Numbered from the stretch's first letter, positions 53,936 to 63,740 are shown. The stretch: DNA of 64,000 nt from Hippopus hippopus (GCA_946811185.2 OX328104.1:17181352-17245351), one strand, 5' to 3'. The notes: a model not told the origin generated them from the sequence alone. A program made the numbers and translations.

Positions 53936-54249
53936 TGTGTATTTTTCTTACTCCTTGGATTCGCAAGAAAGAAATGATAGTTCATCTGACCGAGTTCGCA
54001 TTTGACAAGCAGTTGCACATGCAAATCTAGCGATTTGCCTGTCTTGAGACGTTACGTAACATTTAATCCGATACTCACCGGATGTGTCCAGTGTTTGACA
54101 AAGTGACGCGCGTGTTTCACATAGTACAAAAATGAAATGCCTATGACCGATATAAATATAGTTATCCAAAATCGAAACGTGCAGTTTCTTTTTTGTGTGT
54201 ACATATAAGACTAATCCAAATTGAAAGTAATTGCAAATCGACAAATTAA
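53936..54249. other. Unassigned spacer
   Basis: Possibly the 5' flank of the Tc1-type element. Nothing else recognised. Confidence 0.3.
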
Positions 54250-54449
54250 TCTTTAGACTGCTATGCGCGAGTCTATTGCAGACAACATAGATCGAGATAA
54301 GACTGCACAGAACGCACAGTCTGATCTTAGATCTTCACCGTCCGATAAGAAGATATTTTTTCTCCCAAAATAACTTTGAAATAGCAGTATTTGGGTTTTT
54401 ACAATTAAGCTTGAAAGTTTCATCTAACTAATGTCGCAGGTTTAGGTTT
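54250..54449. mobile_element. Family B MITE
   Basis: AAGACTGCACAGAACGCACA core. CTTGAAAGTTTCAT and CGCAGGTTTAGG at the right. Confidence 0.7.
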
Positions 54450-54925
54450 AATTGTTGCTCAAATGTTGAAAATTGTCTTTGAAAGGTTATAAAAAATTGT
54501 GGGAAAAGGAGAAAATGCTGCCGACCAGCATTTTCTCCTTTTACCACAATGCTTTCATAAGATGTCTCTCTCAAGGTCTATAAAATCGGGATTGTTTTAA
54601 AAAGGGGTGATATTATTATGTCCTGGGTATATTGTAACAGTAAAATGTTGTACAACGCTGTAGAAGTTGCGAAGTTGTAGCGTAAAATCTTTCTTTATCT
54701 CAAAACCTCCAGAAACAAAATTTTCGGCAGGCGACCTTGAAAACATCCTTTGAAATAAAAATAATTAGCAGTAACCCTTTACCATACAATTCCGTGTTTT
54801 AACTACTAGTATATTTGGTACCCTATCAAGAGTAAATCAAAACATTTTAGCCACATTTAATTTGTCGTCTGCAAATGCTTTGAATTTGGACCAGTTTAAA
54901 GATTTGCAGTTTGGTCAAGAGTTAA
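54450..54925. mobile_element. Two family A MITEs, the second without hairpin
   Basis: 54450-54610 has GGAGAAAATGCTGCCGACCA. 54774-54925 has both arms (AACCCTTTACCATACAATTC and TCGTCTGCAAATGCTTTG...AGAGTTAA) but the central hairpin is deleted. Confidence 0.7.
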
Positions 54926-54949
54926 TACAGGTAAATAATACATGTGAAA

Positions 54950-55170
54950 CATCTGTGGCGAAAAGGTAAAAATCCTTCTTTAGCCTCAATGTTTTCATAA
55001 ACTCACCGCGTGGAACGAAGATTAGACTTTACGTCATGTGCAGTCTGATCATAATCTGGCTTGTCCGCAAAAGTGCAGAATTTTCTCATTTTCCCACAAT
55101 GTTTTCAAAAGACTTCTTCCTCGGGATCGTTAAAAATCGGGATTGTGTGGCGGCAGATGTTTAAACCATT
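54950..55170. mobile_element. Chimera of family A and family B pieces
   Basis: An A outer stem (CTCAATGTTTTCATAA) is followed by a B arm (TGTGCAGTCTGATCATAATC). An A right half follows (CATTTTCCCACAATGTTTTC). Confidence 0.5.
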
Positions 55171-55306
55171 CCCAAACATTACACGAAAGTTTACAGTCTT
55201 GCAGAGGGCAGTTTTTGAAAACATTGCGAGAAAAGAGAAATTGCTTCACTTCCAACAAAAAAAAAAAAAGGACCCAGTGTCCTAATGTTTACTCCGCGAC
55301 TCAGAA

Positions 55307-55880
55307 AAGCCCGGTCGGGCTATTAAGTGGTTAGCGTTTCTGAATCGTGACCTGCTGTTTGCGGGTTCGATACCCGGTTGAGGCAAACTTTCTGGCAATT
55401 TTTCGCCTCTCACCTCTGATGATTGATTGATTGATTTGTATAGTGTTTAACGCCGTTTTCAACATTATTTCAGTTATATCGCGGCGACTAGTGCACCTAA
55501 CCATGCTTTCCAGGAGTTTCTTTTAATAGTACTCTGCACAGTTTTCTTTCCAAGCCACTGGCAGCTTTCCCACTTAACCATCGTCGAAACAATGGTCAGC
55601 GAAATGAGAGAGAAATGAATCCTGTCGCAATGACTATCCCCGGAAAGAAATTGGCCGAGCCGGGGATCGAACGAGCGACCCCTGTTTTTGAGTCCTGTGC
55701 GTTACCGACTGCGCTACCGGGGCTCGGCTCTCACCTCTGATACATGTGAGAAAAGTAGTCAATGAAAGAAAATTGTATCAGTACTGGTGTGGGAAAGCCA
55801 GGAAACACATGCATAGGTGCACTGACCCTCTTGGTATGACCTAATCTGTTAAAACGGTTTTAAACTCAAAAACAAACAAA
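55307..55880 (+). mobile_element. SINE type 3 split by another SINE
   Basis: Head GCCCGGTCGGGCTATTAAGT, B-box GGGTTCGATACCC, then body up to 55420. It resumes at 55729 with TCTCACCTCTGATACATGTG and ends ACGGTTTTAAACTCAAAAAC. The copy at 45228 reads across the junction without interruption. Confidence 0.85.
55421..55728 (-). mobile_element. SINE type 1 nested in SINE type 3
   Basis: Reverse-strand full copy from a GATTGATTGATT tail (55421) to CCGGGGCTCGGC (55728). The 13 bp TCTCACCTCTGAT flanks it exactly (55408-55420, 55729-55741). Confidence 0.9.
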
Positions 55881-55887
55881 CAAAAAG

Positions 55888-56095
55888 AAACATTAATGCA
55901 TCTGCAAAAAAGTATCGACCCAGGCTGACCCGGGTCGACACTTTTTGTCGTCGGTCACTTTTTTTGCATTTCAAAGATCCGGTGTACCTCATGTACACAG
56001 TCGGTGGTTTAACAAAATGGATTTTACGTATGTATCCATAATTATGTAATGACTTGTTCGGTATCATGCATTAAACCCTCTTTTCACAGAGCAGG
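55888..56095. mobile_element. Family C MITE (copy 11), hairpin arm deleted
   Basis: CCAGGCTGACCCGGGTCGAC keeps one hairpin arm. TTTAACAAAATGGATTTTAC and CTTTTCACAGAGCAGGG follow. Confidence 0.75.
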
Positions 56096-56099
56096 GTTC

Positions 56100-56772
56100 A
56101 TTTCTCCTTACTCTTCACCAGACGACAACATCTTGGACTCCTCCACCTTGAAAGCATTTGCAGACGACAAATGAATTGTGGATAAAATTGATTAAATTTG
56201 TCTGTGAAAGAGTAAAAAAAAAATATGGGAAAAGGAGAAAATGCTGGTTACCAGCATTTTCTCCTTTTCCCACAATTTTTTTTTTCGGTAGTTTTTTTTT
56301 TTTTCATGAGTCTGGGTCGTTAGACCTTTGCCAAACGATCCCGGGTTTACAAGACCCCAAGGAAATTGACGTTTGAAACCATTGTGTGAAAAGGAGAAAA
56401 TAATTTTAAGCAGCATTTCTTGTTTTCTTTTCTCCCCACAATGCTTTCTATCATTTTTAAAACAGAAATTACCCTTTTGAGCTACATGTGTTATCTCGTC
56501 TGCAAGTGCTTTGAATTTGGGCATGTCTAAAATTATGTCGTCTGATAAAGAGTTAAACCCTAAACCCCTTTTACCAAACGAAATTGAAAGAAATTTGCAG
56601 ACGACAAATTAAATGTTGCTTAAATGCTAATTCATGTCTAAAATAGGGTAGAAAACATTGTGGGAAAAGGAGAAAATGCTGGTTACCAGCATTTTCTCTT
56701 TTTCCAACTATGTTTTCAAAAGTCTTGTCTTTCGGGGTCGTTATAACTTGGGTTTGTGTGGTAAACGGTTAA
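56100..56772. mobile_element. Three consecutive family A MITEs
   Basis: Hairpins near 56230-56272 (clean), 56385-56425 (decayed) and 56662-56702 (clean). Each has its own CAGACGACAAAT or CGTCTGCAAGTG arm and a TTAA-type junction (56552-56555, 56769-56772). Confidence 0.8.
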
Positions 56773-57329
56773 AACGGGATTGCTAAGGTAGAGGAGTATT
56801 AATAATACTGTACTACATTCTAGGTTCTTTAAGCTCTAGACAGCCCAAAAGCAGGTTCTCATAAGAAAAAAAAATACTATGAAACCGTTCCCTCAATCGA
56901 AGCATTTTATGCTAGAAAAAATAATAGAAAATTATTTAAAAAAGACTCGATACTGTGTTTTCCTCAGTTAGAAATTTTGTTTGCAAACTTGTTGAAAGGA
57001 GACACTTCCATGGTAACGATGACGTCATTGCGATCCCGTTACCATGGAAACTAACGATGCATCACATGAAATAAACGAAACTCCAAGGCGTTAAAATCAA
57101 ATAAAAGATGTATACTGTAGCAGATATTGATTGATAATACGACGGGCTAACTTTGTGATAACAGATTTCATTCAGATCATACCGCTACTGTGCACACCCA
57201 CAGTCCGCAGCCCCCACCCACAAACTTGTGATTGGCATTTCTACTGTAACTAGGATGACATCAATGCAACATTACGCCAACTTTATTCTGCATGCCAAAT
57301 AAGTGAAAGGCTGTTAACCATTAAAGTGC
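56773..57329. other. Spacer with a 20 bp-arm hairpin
   Basis: CTTCCATGGTAACGATGACG at 57006 and GATCCCGTTACCATGGAAAC at 57032 form an inverted pair on each side of a TGACGTCA core. No gene. Confidence 0.45.
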
Positions 57330-57560
57330 CTTTCACAAAATGAAGTTGCCATTGCGGTCAGTGTAGATCAAGATCAGACTGCACAAAACGTGCAGTCTGA
57401 TCTTTGATCTATACTGTCCGCTTTGCTGAGCCATGCTGGACGAGAGCAGCCATGAAATTGAGTTTTATTTCTAGTCTGAAAGCATCAGTTTATCCATTTA
57501 GGTTTATTTAGCGCTCTTGGAGTTACCTTATAACCTCCAGTGTAGACAGGTTATTTTTTC
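57330..57560. mobile_element. Family B variant MITE
   Basis: Core AGACTGCACAAAACGTGCAG is intact. The right flank TTTTATTTCTAGTCTGAAAG is shared with the split copy at 13539-14085. Confidence 0.8.
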
Positions 57561-58294
57561 GAAGTAGCTGAATGCGCTGGCTTTTGACCTACAGCTTGGT
57601 ACTGATAAAGAATGAACAGATTGTAATTTGCGATTGGTCAGAAATGTGTACATGTTTTGCCGGCGGGCCCCTGCTTGCATAGAAATTCGATCGCACCATG
57701 AGAGACCTACAAAATTGTATATGTATGTCCATTTCATTCATTTAGTATATTTGGTGCCCCTCCCCTTTCCATACATATGAAGTAAGGGAGATGAGGCATC
57801 AACTTGGGTCAATAATTGTCTGTAAGATTTACCTCCCCTACAATTTGTAACGCCTGAACGCATACTCATACGCGTACACTCACAGGCAAACGACTTTTTT
57901 TTTTTCCCTCCAGCAAACTTGTTTAGAGATCATTGTTGCAAAATGATGAATTATTGTAACGAACCACTTTGTTTTACCATAATGTATCTACTTTAATATC
58001 TTGAAACATGCTGAAAATCTACATTTTGAGTGCCTTTTCTGTTAATTCGCAATTTTGTTCGAGGGCGGGGATTAATGATAACCATTGGTGTGTATACACA
58101 TTTTAATGTTTTCAGTTGAAACAGGGGTGAATGGAAGAATTTTCATTCAGATCTTGACAACTCAAATTGCAAAGCAACAGAACTAACGGACACAAAGCTT
58201 GAGGTCATAGTCTAGATCTATACATTTATCGGTCGTCTCAGTGTAGAGATCGGAAATGTGACCTATTTAAGTGTTTACAACGTTGGGAGTAAAC
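57561..58294. promoter_or_regulatory. Presumed upstream region of the dioxygenase gene
   Basis: Repeat-poor compared with the rest of the window. A TATA-like CTATTTAAG lies at 58262, 33 bp before the ATG, which would leave only a very short leader if used. There is no experimental or motif proof of the transcription start, and an upstream non-coding exon is equally possible. Confidence 0.3.
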
Positions 58295-58604
58295 ATGTGC
58301 ACAGAATACACAATTTTGCTCTCAGTTTTACTCTCAGTGTCGTTTGTTCGTGGATATATAAGTGGTGCATATGTTCTTCCACATGGAGGTGTGGCCTTGG
58401 ATCCGTACAATTTCAACACGACTAACGTGACAGCTTTGCTGGAAGCCAAAGCACTGAATCATGCATGTATGAAAGTCGGTCAAGCGATATCTGAATCTAA
58501 ACCAGACATAATCGTTCTTAGTACGCCTCATGGGCTCGCGGATTACAGAAATTTCTTGGTATACATGAATTCTCAAGCTGAAGATAATTCGTTTTATTCA
58601 TTAC
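58295..58604 (+). CDS. LigB-type extradiol dioxygenase-like protein, exon 1
   Basis: I choose ATG 58295 (context AAACATGT). The frame upstream has no better start, and this ATG is followed at once by a hydrophobic signal-peptide-like segment (residues 5-18, TILLSVLLSVSFV). The mature part begins near residue 21. Two metal-site-like histidines are visible: H30 in YVLPHGG and H79 in LSTPHGL. Their 49-residue spacing equals that of the two iron-binding histidines of Sphingomonas LigB (H12 and H61). Family members are class III extradiol dioxygenases (Fe(II), aromatic ring opening), but animal relatives are uncharacterised, so the substrate is unknown. The donor is set at C/GTCTAT (58605) because it gives the required phase 1. 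It is a weak donor, and an earlier one cannot be excluded. Confidence 0.75.
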
Positions 58605-59059
58605 GTCTATAAAATTACATCGTCGGAAAGTTAATATCTGGAAGTACGAAGACTCCTAATTCCGGTGTAAACTAGATATACCTATTGAAATTTCCGACAT
58701 TCCTTGACAGTTCCAAAGGTTGACAGCTCTCGTGGGATTCATCCTCGGAATAGCAGATGTCCGTGGCCGATGATCCCTTCACATACAGTATTATTGTAAG
58801 ACTGTTTTTGTTCTAAATGCCGAGCCGGGTAGCCATGTGATTGGAACAGACGTTCTGATTGGCTTGGACAGAATTTCACAGCCAATCAGATGGTACAGTA
58901 AGTTCTGTAGTTTGAAATTTAATTAATGTAGAATAGAGCCCATTGTAATAGCGTAATTCCAACAATTCTACATCTTTTACCAATCACATAATTTACCAGA
59001 ATCTATCCCAAGGAAGACCTCTGATTTTAAAATAAGGTAGATCTACATGTATATAATTA

Positions 59060-59525
59060 TTTTCAACCTTTAACCAGACAGCAAAATTTTTAACTTAAAA
59101 GCATTGAAAATGGCTAGTTGAACGTGGCTCAGATGAAACAGGGATCGTATATACACATATATAAGATCCCTGGATGAAAAGATTTGGCATTTTTAAAGAT
59201 AAAAAAATTTGGGAAAATGGAGAAAATGCTGAAAGCCAGCAGTTTCTCCATTTCCCTAAATATTTTCCCAAACCTACTTTCTCAGGGTCGTTATGTAAAA
59301 CAACGGATTGTTTGGTTTCGAGTTAAAAGCCTTTACTACACTATCCCGAGTTTTAACGAACTTAACACAGAAAGGCTTTTGAAAACAGTGGGAATTTTCT
59401 CCTTTTCCCACCATGTTTTCTACCCCATTAAAAAGAAATTCCATCATTTGAACCACATTTAAATTTTCGTCTGCAAATGCTTTGAATTTGGACCAGTCTA
59501 AAATTTTGTCGTTTTGTGAGGAATT
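59060..59525. mobile_element. Two family A MITEs in intron 1
   Basis: 59060-59330: GGAGAAAATGCTGAAAGCCA hairpin. 59330-59525: right arm TTCGTCTGCAAATGCTTTG with a partly deleted hairpin (GTGGGAATTTTCTCC). Confidence 0.7.
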
Positions 59526-59565
59526 AAGGAAGTAATGCGTGTCTATCTCTTGCCGTATGTTCCAG

Positions 59566-59734
59566 GTTATGGTGTGACAGATGACTGTCTCCACTTGCCA
59601 TGTCAGTATAACCTGTCTCTGACACTAGACACAAAGTTGTCCTCTATTCTAGTCAGCGCATTCGGATATGATCGGAATGTATCAGCTCTAAGTGCATTTA
59701 GTCCGCTGGGAAACAGCTATGGCATACCACTGAG
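59566..59734 (+). CDS. LigB-type dioxygenase-like protein, exon 2
   Basis: The acceptor is TGCCGTATGTTCCAG, with the exon starting at 59566. The frame reads YGVTDDCLHLPCQYNLSLTL, then KLSSILVSAFGYDRNVSAL and SYGIPL. The donor is CTGAG/GTAGCT at 59735, phase 2. Potential N-glycosylation sites (NLS, NVS) fit a secreted or lumenal protein. C-x-x-x-x-C (DDCLHLPC) could form a disulphide. Before the exon, intron 1 holds two family A elements. Confidence 0.75.
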
Positions 59735-59758
59735 GTAGCTCCATTTGTTATACAGAGA

Positions 59759-60150
59759 TCTAGACGCATTTTGCTTGTTGTTTAACACTGTTTTCAATTT
59801 AGTTAGATCACAGAGGCCAGTGCACCCACCCATGTATTCCTGGAATTCATGCATTCAGTTGACCACTTGGTACAGTAACCTTTTCAAGCCACTTGCAGCT
59901 TTCCCACATTTGGCAAAGTCAATCTCTGCAAAAGTGCAGCAGCTAATGTAGCTAGTGGACATGACTAATATCTGCTTATGCCACAGTGTTTTCGAAAGAG
60001 GTCTACGGCAAGACGAGAAAGGTTGTCTGCCTTTTTCATTAGGGTTGTTAAAAGCTGGGATTGTTTGGTAAAGGTTAATGTTTTCTGCAAATGTCACTGA
60101 TTTGAAACAGTCTAAAATTCTTCTAGATCTATTTGGTAAAGAGTTAATAT
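59759..60150. mobile_element. SINE remnant and family A half in intron 2
   Basis: About 59775-59912 is reverse-strand SINE type 1 (GGCCAGTGCACCCACCCATG, AGCCACTTGCAGCTTTCCCA). About 59985-60150 is decayed family A (GGGATTGTTTGGTAAAGG, then ATTTGGTAAAGAGTTAA). Confidence 0.6.
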
Positions 60151-60184
60151 AAGTGGCATTGGATCAAAATATATAAGCTTCGAT

Positions 60185-60715
60185 CTGGTAAAATGGTGTT
60201 TAATGCATCACTGTGATGCATTGTACCAAGCAAGTCAACCCATAAAGCTGAGCCCCATTAGCTCAGTCAGTAGCGTGAAGGACTTGAGAACACGGGGTCC
60301 AGGGTTCGATCCCTGGCTACGACCCCTGACTCGGCCAATTTCTTTCATTCCACTCCCACCACTGACCATTGTTTCGACGATGATTATGTGGGAAAGCAGC
60401 CAGTGGCTTTGAAAGGAAATTGTGCGGAGTACTGGTAAAAGAGACTCCAGGAAAGCATGGATAGGTGCACTGGCCACCGCGATATAACTGAATGTTGAAA
60501 ACAGCGTTAAAAACTATACAATCAAACAATCAAGTGATAAAATTTTACGGATCCATAAACTCAATTTTGGCTTCTGACAGAATTATGAGGTAGAATGGTC
60601 CTTGGGCATGCAGAAAATTTACCAAAAGAAGAAAGTATCGACCCAGGTCAGCCTGTGCAGACTGCCCTGGGCCGATACTTTTTGCAGACGCATTAAACCC
60701 TTTTCGTATATCTAG
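60185..60715. mobile_element. Family C MITE (copy 12) split by a SINE, intron 2
   Basis: The left end is ATGGTGTTTAATGCATCACT...ACCAAGCAAGTCAACC. The right part has GGTCCTTGGGCATGCAG and CAGGTCAGCCTGTGCAGACT. The hairpin is shortened. Confidence 0.7.
60247..60533 (+). mobile_element. SINE type 1, inside the family C element
   Basis: GCTGAGCCCCATTAGCTCAG to ACTATACAATCAAACAATC. The region after the B-box contains an extra CTACGACCCCTGACTCGGCC segment, and part of the body is deleted. Confidence 0.75.
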
Positions 60716-60753
60716 AACATGGCGCATGTTTCAAAATTGCATGTTTATTTCAG

Positions 60754-60881
60754 ATGGGGTGAGGTTATTCCACTATATTTCACTGGAAATCTTACAGCTA
60801 AAGCCAAAGTTGTGATTCTGTCCCAGCCAACCAGACGATACACTGACGATGTTGCTATGATACCAGAACTTTTAACTTTAG
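60754..60881 (+). CDS. LigB-type dioxygenase-like protein, exon 3
   Basis: The acceptor is TTTATTTCAG, and the phase 2 entry restores an Arg codon across the junction. It reads WGEVIPLYFTGNL, AKAKVVILSQPTRRY and DDVAMIPELLTL. This corresponds to the central strand-helix part of the LigB fold. The donor is TTAG/GTAAGT at 60882, a strong consensus, phase 1. The preceding intron carries a SINE remnant, a family A half and a family C element split by a SINE. Confidence 0.8.
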
Positions 60882-61091
60882 GTAAGTGTTTATATCTTTA
60901 AATAGATCTGTTGACACCAAGAGATCTTGCTGGGACCCAGTTCATCAATGCTTTCAATATCTAGTATCTGTCTAAAATTTTATCAGCAGGTAAACAATTA
61001 TAATACTTTCTTGACAACTGAATTATACCCAAGGACACAAGCTTGAATTTTTCTTTAACTGCCAGTGAGCGATAGGTAGAGGTCAAACACC

Positions 61092-61500
61092 TAAACTCTT
61101 TACCAAACGACAAAAATGAAGACTGGTCCACAATGAAAACATTTGCAGGTGATAATTTAGATGTGGCTTAAATGATGGAATTTGTCTTTGATTGGGTAGA
61201 AAACACTGTGGGAAAAGGAGAAAATGCATTTTCTCCTTTTCCCACAAGCCTTTTCAAAAGCCTTTTTTTTAAGGTAGTTAAATCTTGGGTTAAAACATAG
61301 AATGAACTTTTTTATTGAGCTCTTTATCCAATAACAGAAAATTGGTCTTGTTCAAGCGCAAAGCATTTTCAGATTGAATAGAACTCAAACAACGGACATT
61401 GTCTTTGAAAGGTATCTGCATTTTCTCCTTTTCCCACAATGTTTTCAAAAGCCTTTTTCCTCATGGTTGTTAAAACTCGGGATTGTTTGGTAAAGGGCCA
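61092..61500. mobile_element. Two family A MITEs in intron 3
   Basis: 61092-61293: the hairpin has lost its loop (GGAGAAAATGCATTTTCTCC). 61319-61500: only the right hairpin arm survives (TCTGCATTTTCTCC). Confidence 0.75.
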
Positions 61501-61530
61501 ACTGTGAGGGTTCCAACCAATAACATTAAG

Positions 61531-61728
61531 ACCTGGTATTCACCAATCATTCTTAAGAACATTCTCAGTCTTATTTTCCACTCACAACATTTGAAAATAA
61601 CATGACTTCTGATTGGCTAAAACATTTGGTTCAGCCAGTCAGAAGTTGTATTACTTTCAAATTCAGAAAATCTTGGAGAATAAGACTGAGAATGTTCTTA
61701 AGAATGATTGGTCAATACAGATCCAGGC
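61531..61728. mobile_element. Family E MITE (copy 4), most complete
   Basis: GTATTCACCAATCATTCTTA pairs with TAAGAATGATTGGTCAATAC. The inner palindrome ACTTCTGATTGGCTAAAACA/TTCAGCCAGTCAGAAGT is present. Nearly the entire element folds on itself. Confidence 0.85.
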
Positions 61729-61827
61729 ATATTTAAGAATAAATTTTAAAATGGAAAAAGCTAAACTGGATTGGGATACTAGATCAAGGATTTTATTTTC
61801 AGCCCATTAAAGGTAATTTCATGTAAA

Positions 61828-62055
61828 TTAACTCTTTACCAAACGACAAAATTTTAGACATGTCCAGTTCAAAGCATTTGCAGACAACAAAATTAATGTG
61901 ACTCAAAAATTGAATTTTGTTTTAGGAAGGGTAGAAAGCATTGTGGGAAAAGGAGAAAATGCTGGTTACCAGCATTTTCTCCTTTTTCCACAATGTTTTC
62001 AAAAGTCTTCTTCCTCAGGATCGTGAAAACCAGGGATTGTTTGGGAAAGAGTTAA
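61828..62055. mobile_element. Family A MITE, TTAA to TTAA, 228 bp
   Basis: TTAACTCTTTACCAAACGAC to TTGGGAAAGAGTTAA. Hairpin GGAGAAAATGCTGGTTACCA. One of the cleanest copies. Confidence 0.9.
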
Positions 62056-62507
62056 ACGATCCTACAAGTATGTTCAAACAACCCTGACAAAGAAGACTTT
62101 TGAAAAGATTACGGGAAAAAATGCTGGTCATCTGCAATTTCTCCTTTTACCACAATGTTTTCTATCCTTTCAAAGACAATTTTCATCATTGTAGCCACAT
62201 TTCATGTGTTGTGTACTTGTACATACTTTGAATGCGGACAAGTCAAGAAGTTTATTACCTGGTTAAGAATTCACCTTTTACCACTCATTCCAGTCTTTTA
62301 ACAACCCAGAAGAAGGCTGTTGAAAACATTGTGGCAAAAGGAGAAAATGCTGGTAACTAGCATTTTCTCCTTTTCCTACAATGTTTTTACTTTTCTTTCA
62401 CAGAAAAACTTTTATCCTTTGAGTTACAGTTAATTTGTCATCTGCAAATGGTTTCAAATTGGACAATTCTAAAATTTTGTTGTTTAGTAAAGAATCAAAA
62501 GTGCATA
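62056..62507. mobile_element. Two further family A MITEs
   Basis: The first (to ~62265) is decayed (AAAAAATGCTGGTCATCTGC). The second (to 62507) is clean (GGAGAAAATGCTGGTAACTA). Together with 61828-62055 they form a run of three. Confidence 0.75.
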
Positions 62508-63014
62508 AAATAGATAGAGGATATTTGTATTGTATGGTGAAAGATCAAAATTTATTTCATTGAGTGAACATCATCGGTAATGTTTTCATGAGTGGCACAG
62601 CCACTAGTGAAAATATTACCAATGATGTTCAAGAGATGAAATAAATTTCGATCTTTCACCGAAAAAAACAAATATTCTATTTATTTCATGCTTTTAACCC
62701 TTTTTTGGGGGAAATTACATCAAAATCCTGTACAGTTCTTTTCGGTTATTCCCCGTGGTGTACCCCCTCTGCTTACATTATTATGTCAAGTGCAAGAAAT
62801 GTAGGATAAATTACGTCATATTTCCATCTGGTTGAGAGGCATGCACATTTTACCTAGGTAACTAGTGCACGGGAACAACAGTTACTGTTTCTGCCTTCAA
62901 TTGAAGAGTAGAAGTATAAAAATCGGTATTTTTCACTGGGCGTAACCATGAAAAACGAAAAATACGAGTATTTCACCCTTATTTCTCGATAACCTACTGG
63001 AAAGCATGAAATAA
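62508..63014 (-). mobile_element. Family G MITE (copy 4), full length
   Basis: AAATAGATAGAGGATATTTG to GAAAGCATGAAATAA. The hairpin CATCATCGGTAATGTTTTCA/AAAATATTACCAATGATG has loop GTGGCACAGCCAC. Confidence 0.85.
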
Positions 63015-63089
63015 AAATTGATATTTTACCCAGTAAAAAGAGAATGCAAGTGGTTAAGATTTCAGCATGATTTTTGCCAGAATAGCTCT

Positions 63090-63145
63090 CAGCATGTCAG
63101 ACAGCATGAATCCAAGATCAGACTGCCCATTTTGTTCAGAAGGGA
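63090..63145. mobile_element. Family B half core in intron 3
   Basis: ATCCAAGATCAGACTGCCCA with TTTTGTTCAG. The second arm is missing. It lies just upstream of exon 4. Confidence 0.5.
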
Positions 63146-63202
63146 AAACTTGCAAATTTACTGCAAAATCCATAATTCAGACTTTTCTCCCTTTCTTGAA
63201 AG

Positions 63203-63333
63203 GTGAAGACATGTTTCACATATTTGAAAGTATGACAGAACGTGTTGCAGTTGTGATTAGTTCTGATTTGGCCCATACACACCAAGCAGACGGGCCATAT
63301 GGATATTCAAACACTTCTCAACCATTTGATGAT
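63203..63333 (+). CDS. LigB-type dioxygenase-like protein, exon 4 (gene continues)
   Basis: The acceptor is CTTTCTTGAAAG. Entry phase 1 restores Gly. It reads EDMFHIFESMTERVAVVIS, then SSDLAHTH (H227 and H229 of the joined protein) and GPYGYSNTSQPFDD. The histidine of this motif is in the position of the catalytic base of LigB (H195 there), by family knowledge. The donor GAT/GTAAGTCC at 63334 is strong, phase 0. Exons 1-4 total 738 nt, 246 codons, with no stop. The glutamate that completes the iron site in LigB should lie in exons beyond 64000. Confidence 0.8.
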
Positions 63334-63349
63334 GTAAGTCCATTTCTCT

Positions 63350-63575
63350 ATCTCTTTTACCAAATGACAAAATTTAACACTAGACCAAACTAAAAGCACT
63401 TGTAGTTGACAAATTAAAGGAACCTAAAATTACAAAATTTGTCCTTGGTAGGACAGAAAACATTGTGTGAAAAGGAGAAAATGCTGGTTACCAGCATTTT
63501 CTCCTTTTCCCACAATGTTTTCAATTCATCTCAATCAAGGTTGTTAAAAGTCTGGATTGTGAGATAAAGGATAAT
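63350..63575. mobile_element. Family A MITE at the start of intron 4
   Basis: CTCTTTTACCAAATGACAAA, hairpin GGAGAAAATGCTGGTTACCA, end GGATTGTGAGATAAAGG. It begins about 15 bp after the exon 4 donor. Confidence 0.85.
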
Positions 63576-63582
63576 CTATTTT

Positions 63583-63740
63583 GATGATGTTCAATGCCAC
63601 TTTCGATAGGATATCAGTCAAATCTTTGCAACAACTCACCTTTTTAGTGCCTATTCTTGATTCCACAAGTACTAGGATGGATTTCTGTTGTGCCTTGCCA
63701 AACAGAACTCCCACATAACCAATGTGGATTGAACTAGGTT
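63583..63740 (-). mobile_element. Possible decayed SINE
   Basis: TTCAATGCCACTTTCGATAG and ACTCCCACATAACCAATG resemble reverse-strand SINE type 1 in order. Weak. Confidence 0.3.

Noticed and set aside
22722..60320. Functional tRNA genes (A-box and B-box sequences at 11778, 22722, 35138, 40290, 45228, 55307, 60247 and reverse copies)
   Set aside because: Acceptor stems do not pair properly and each is fused to a SINE body and tail. They are SINE heads.
11316..62505. Recurring open frames with GENAGYQHFLLFPQCF-like peptides on both strands
   Set aside because: They translate the palindromic family A hairpin and appear wherever it is inserted, in either orientation. No start context or conserved extension.
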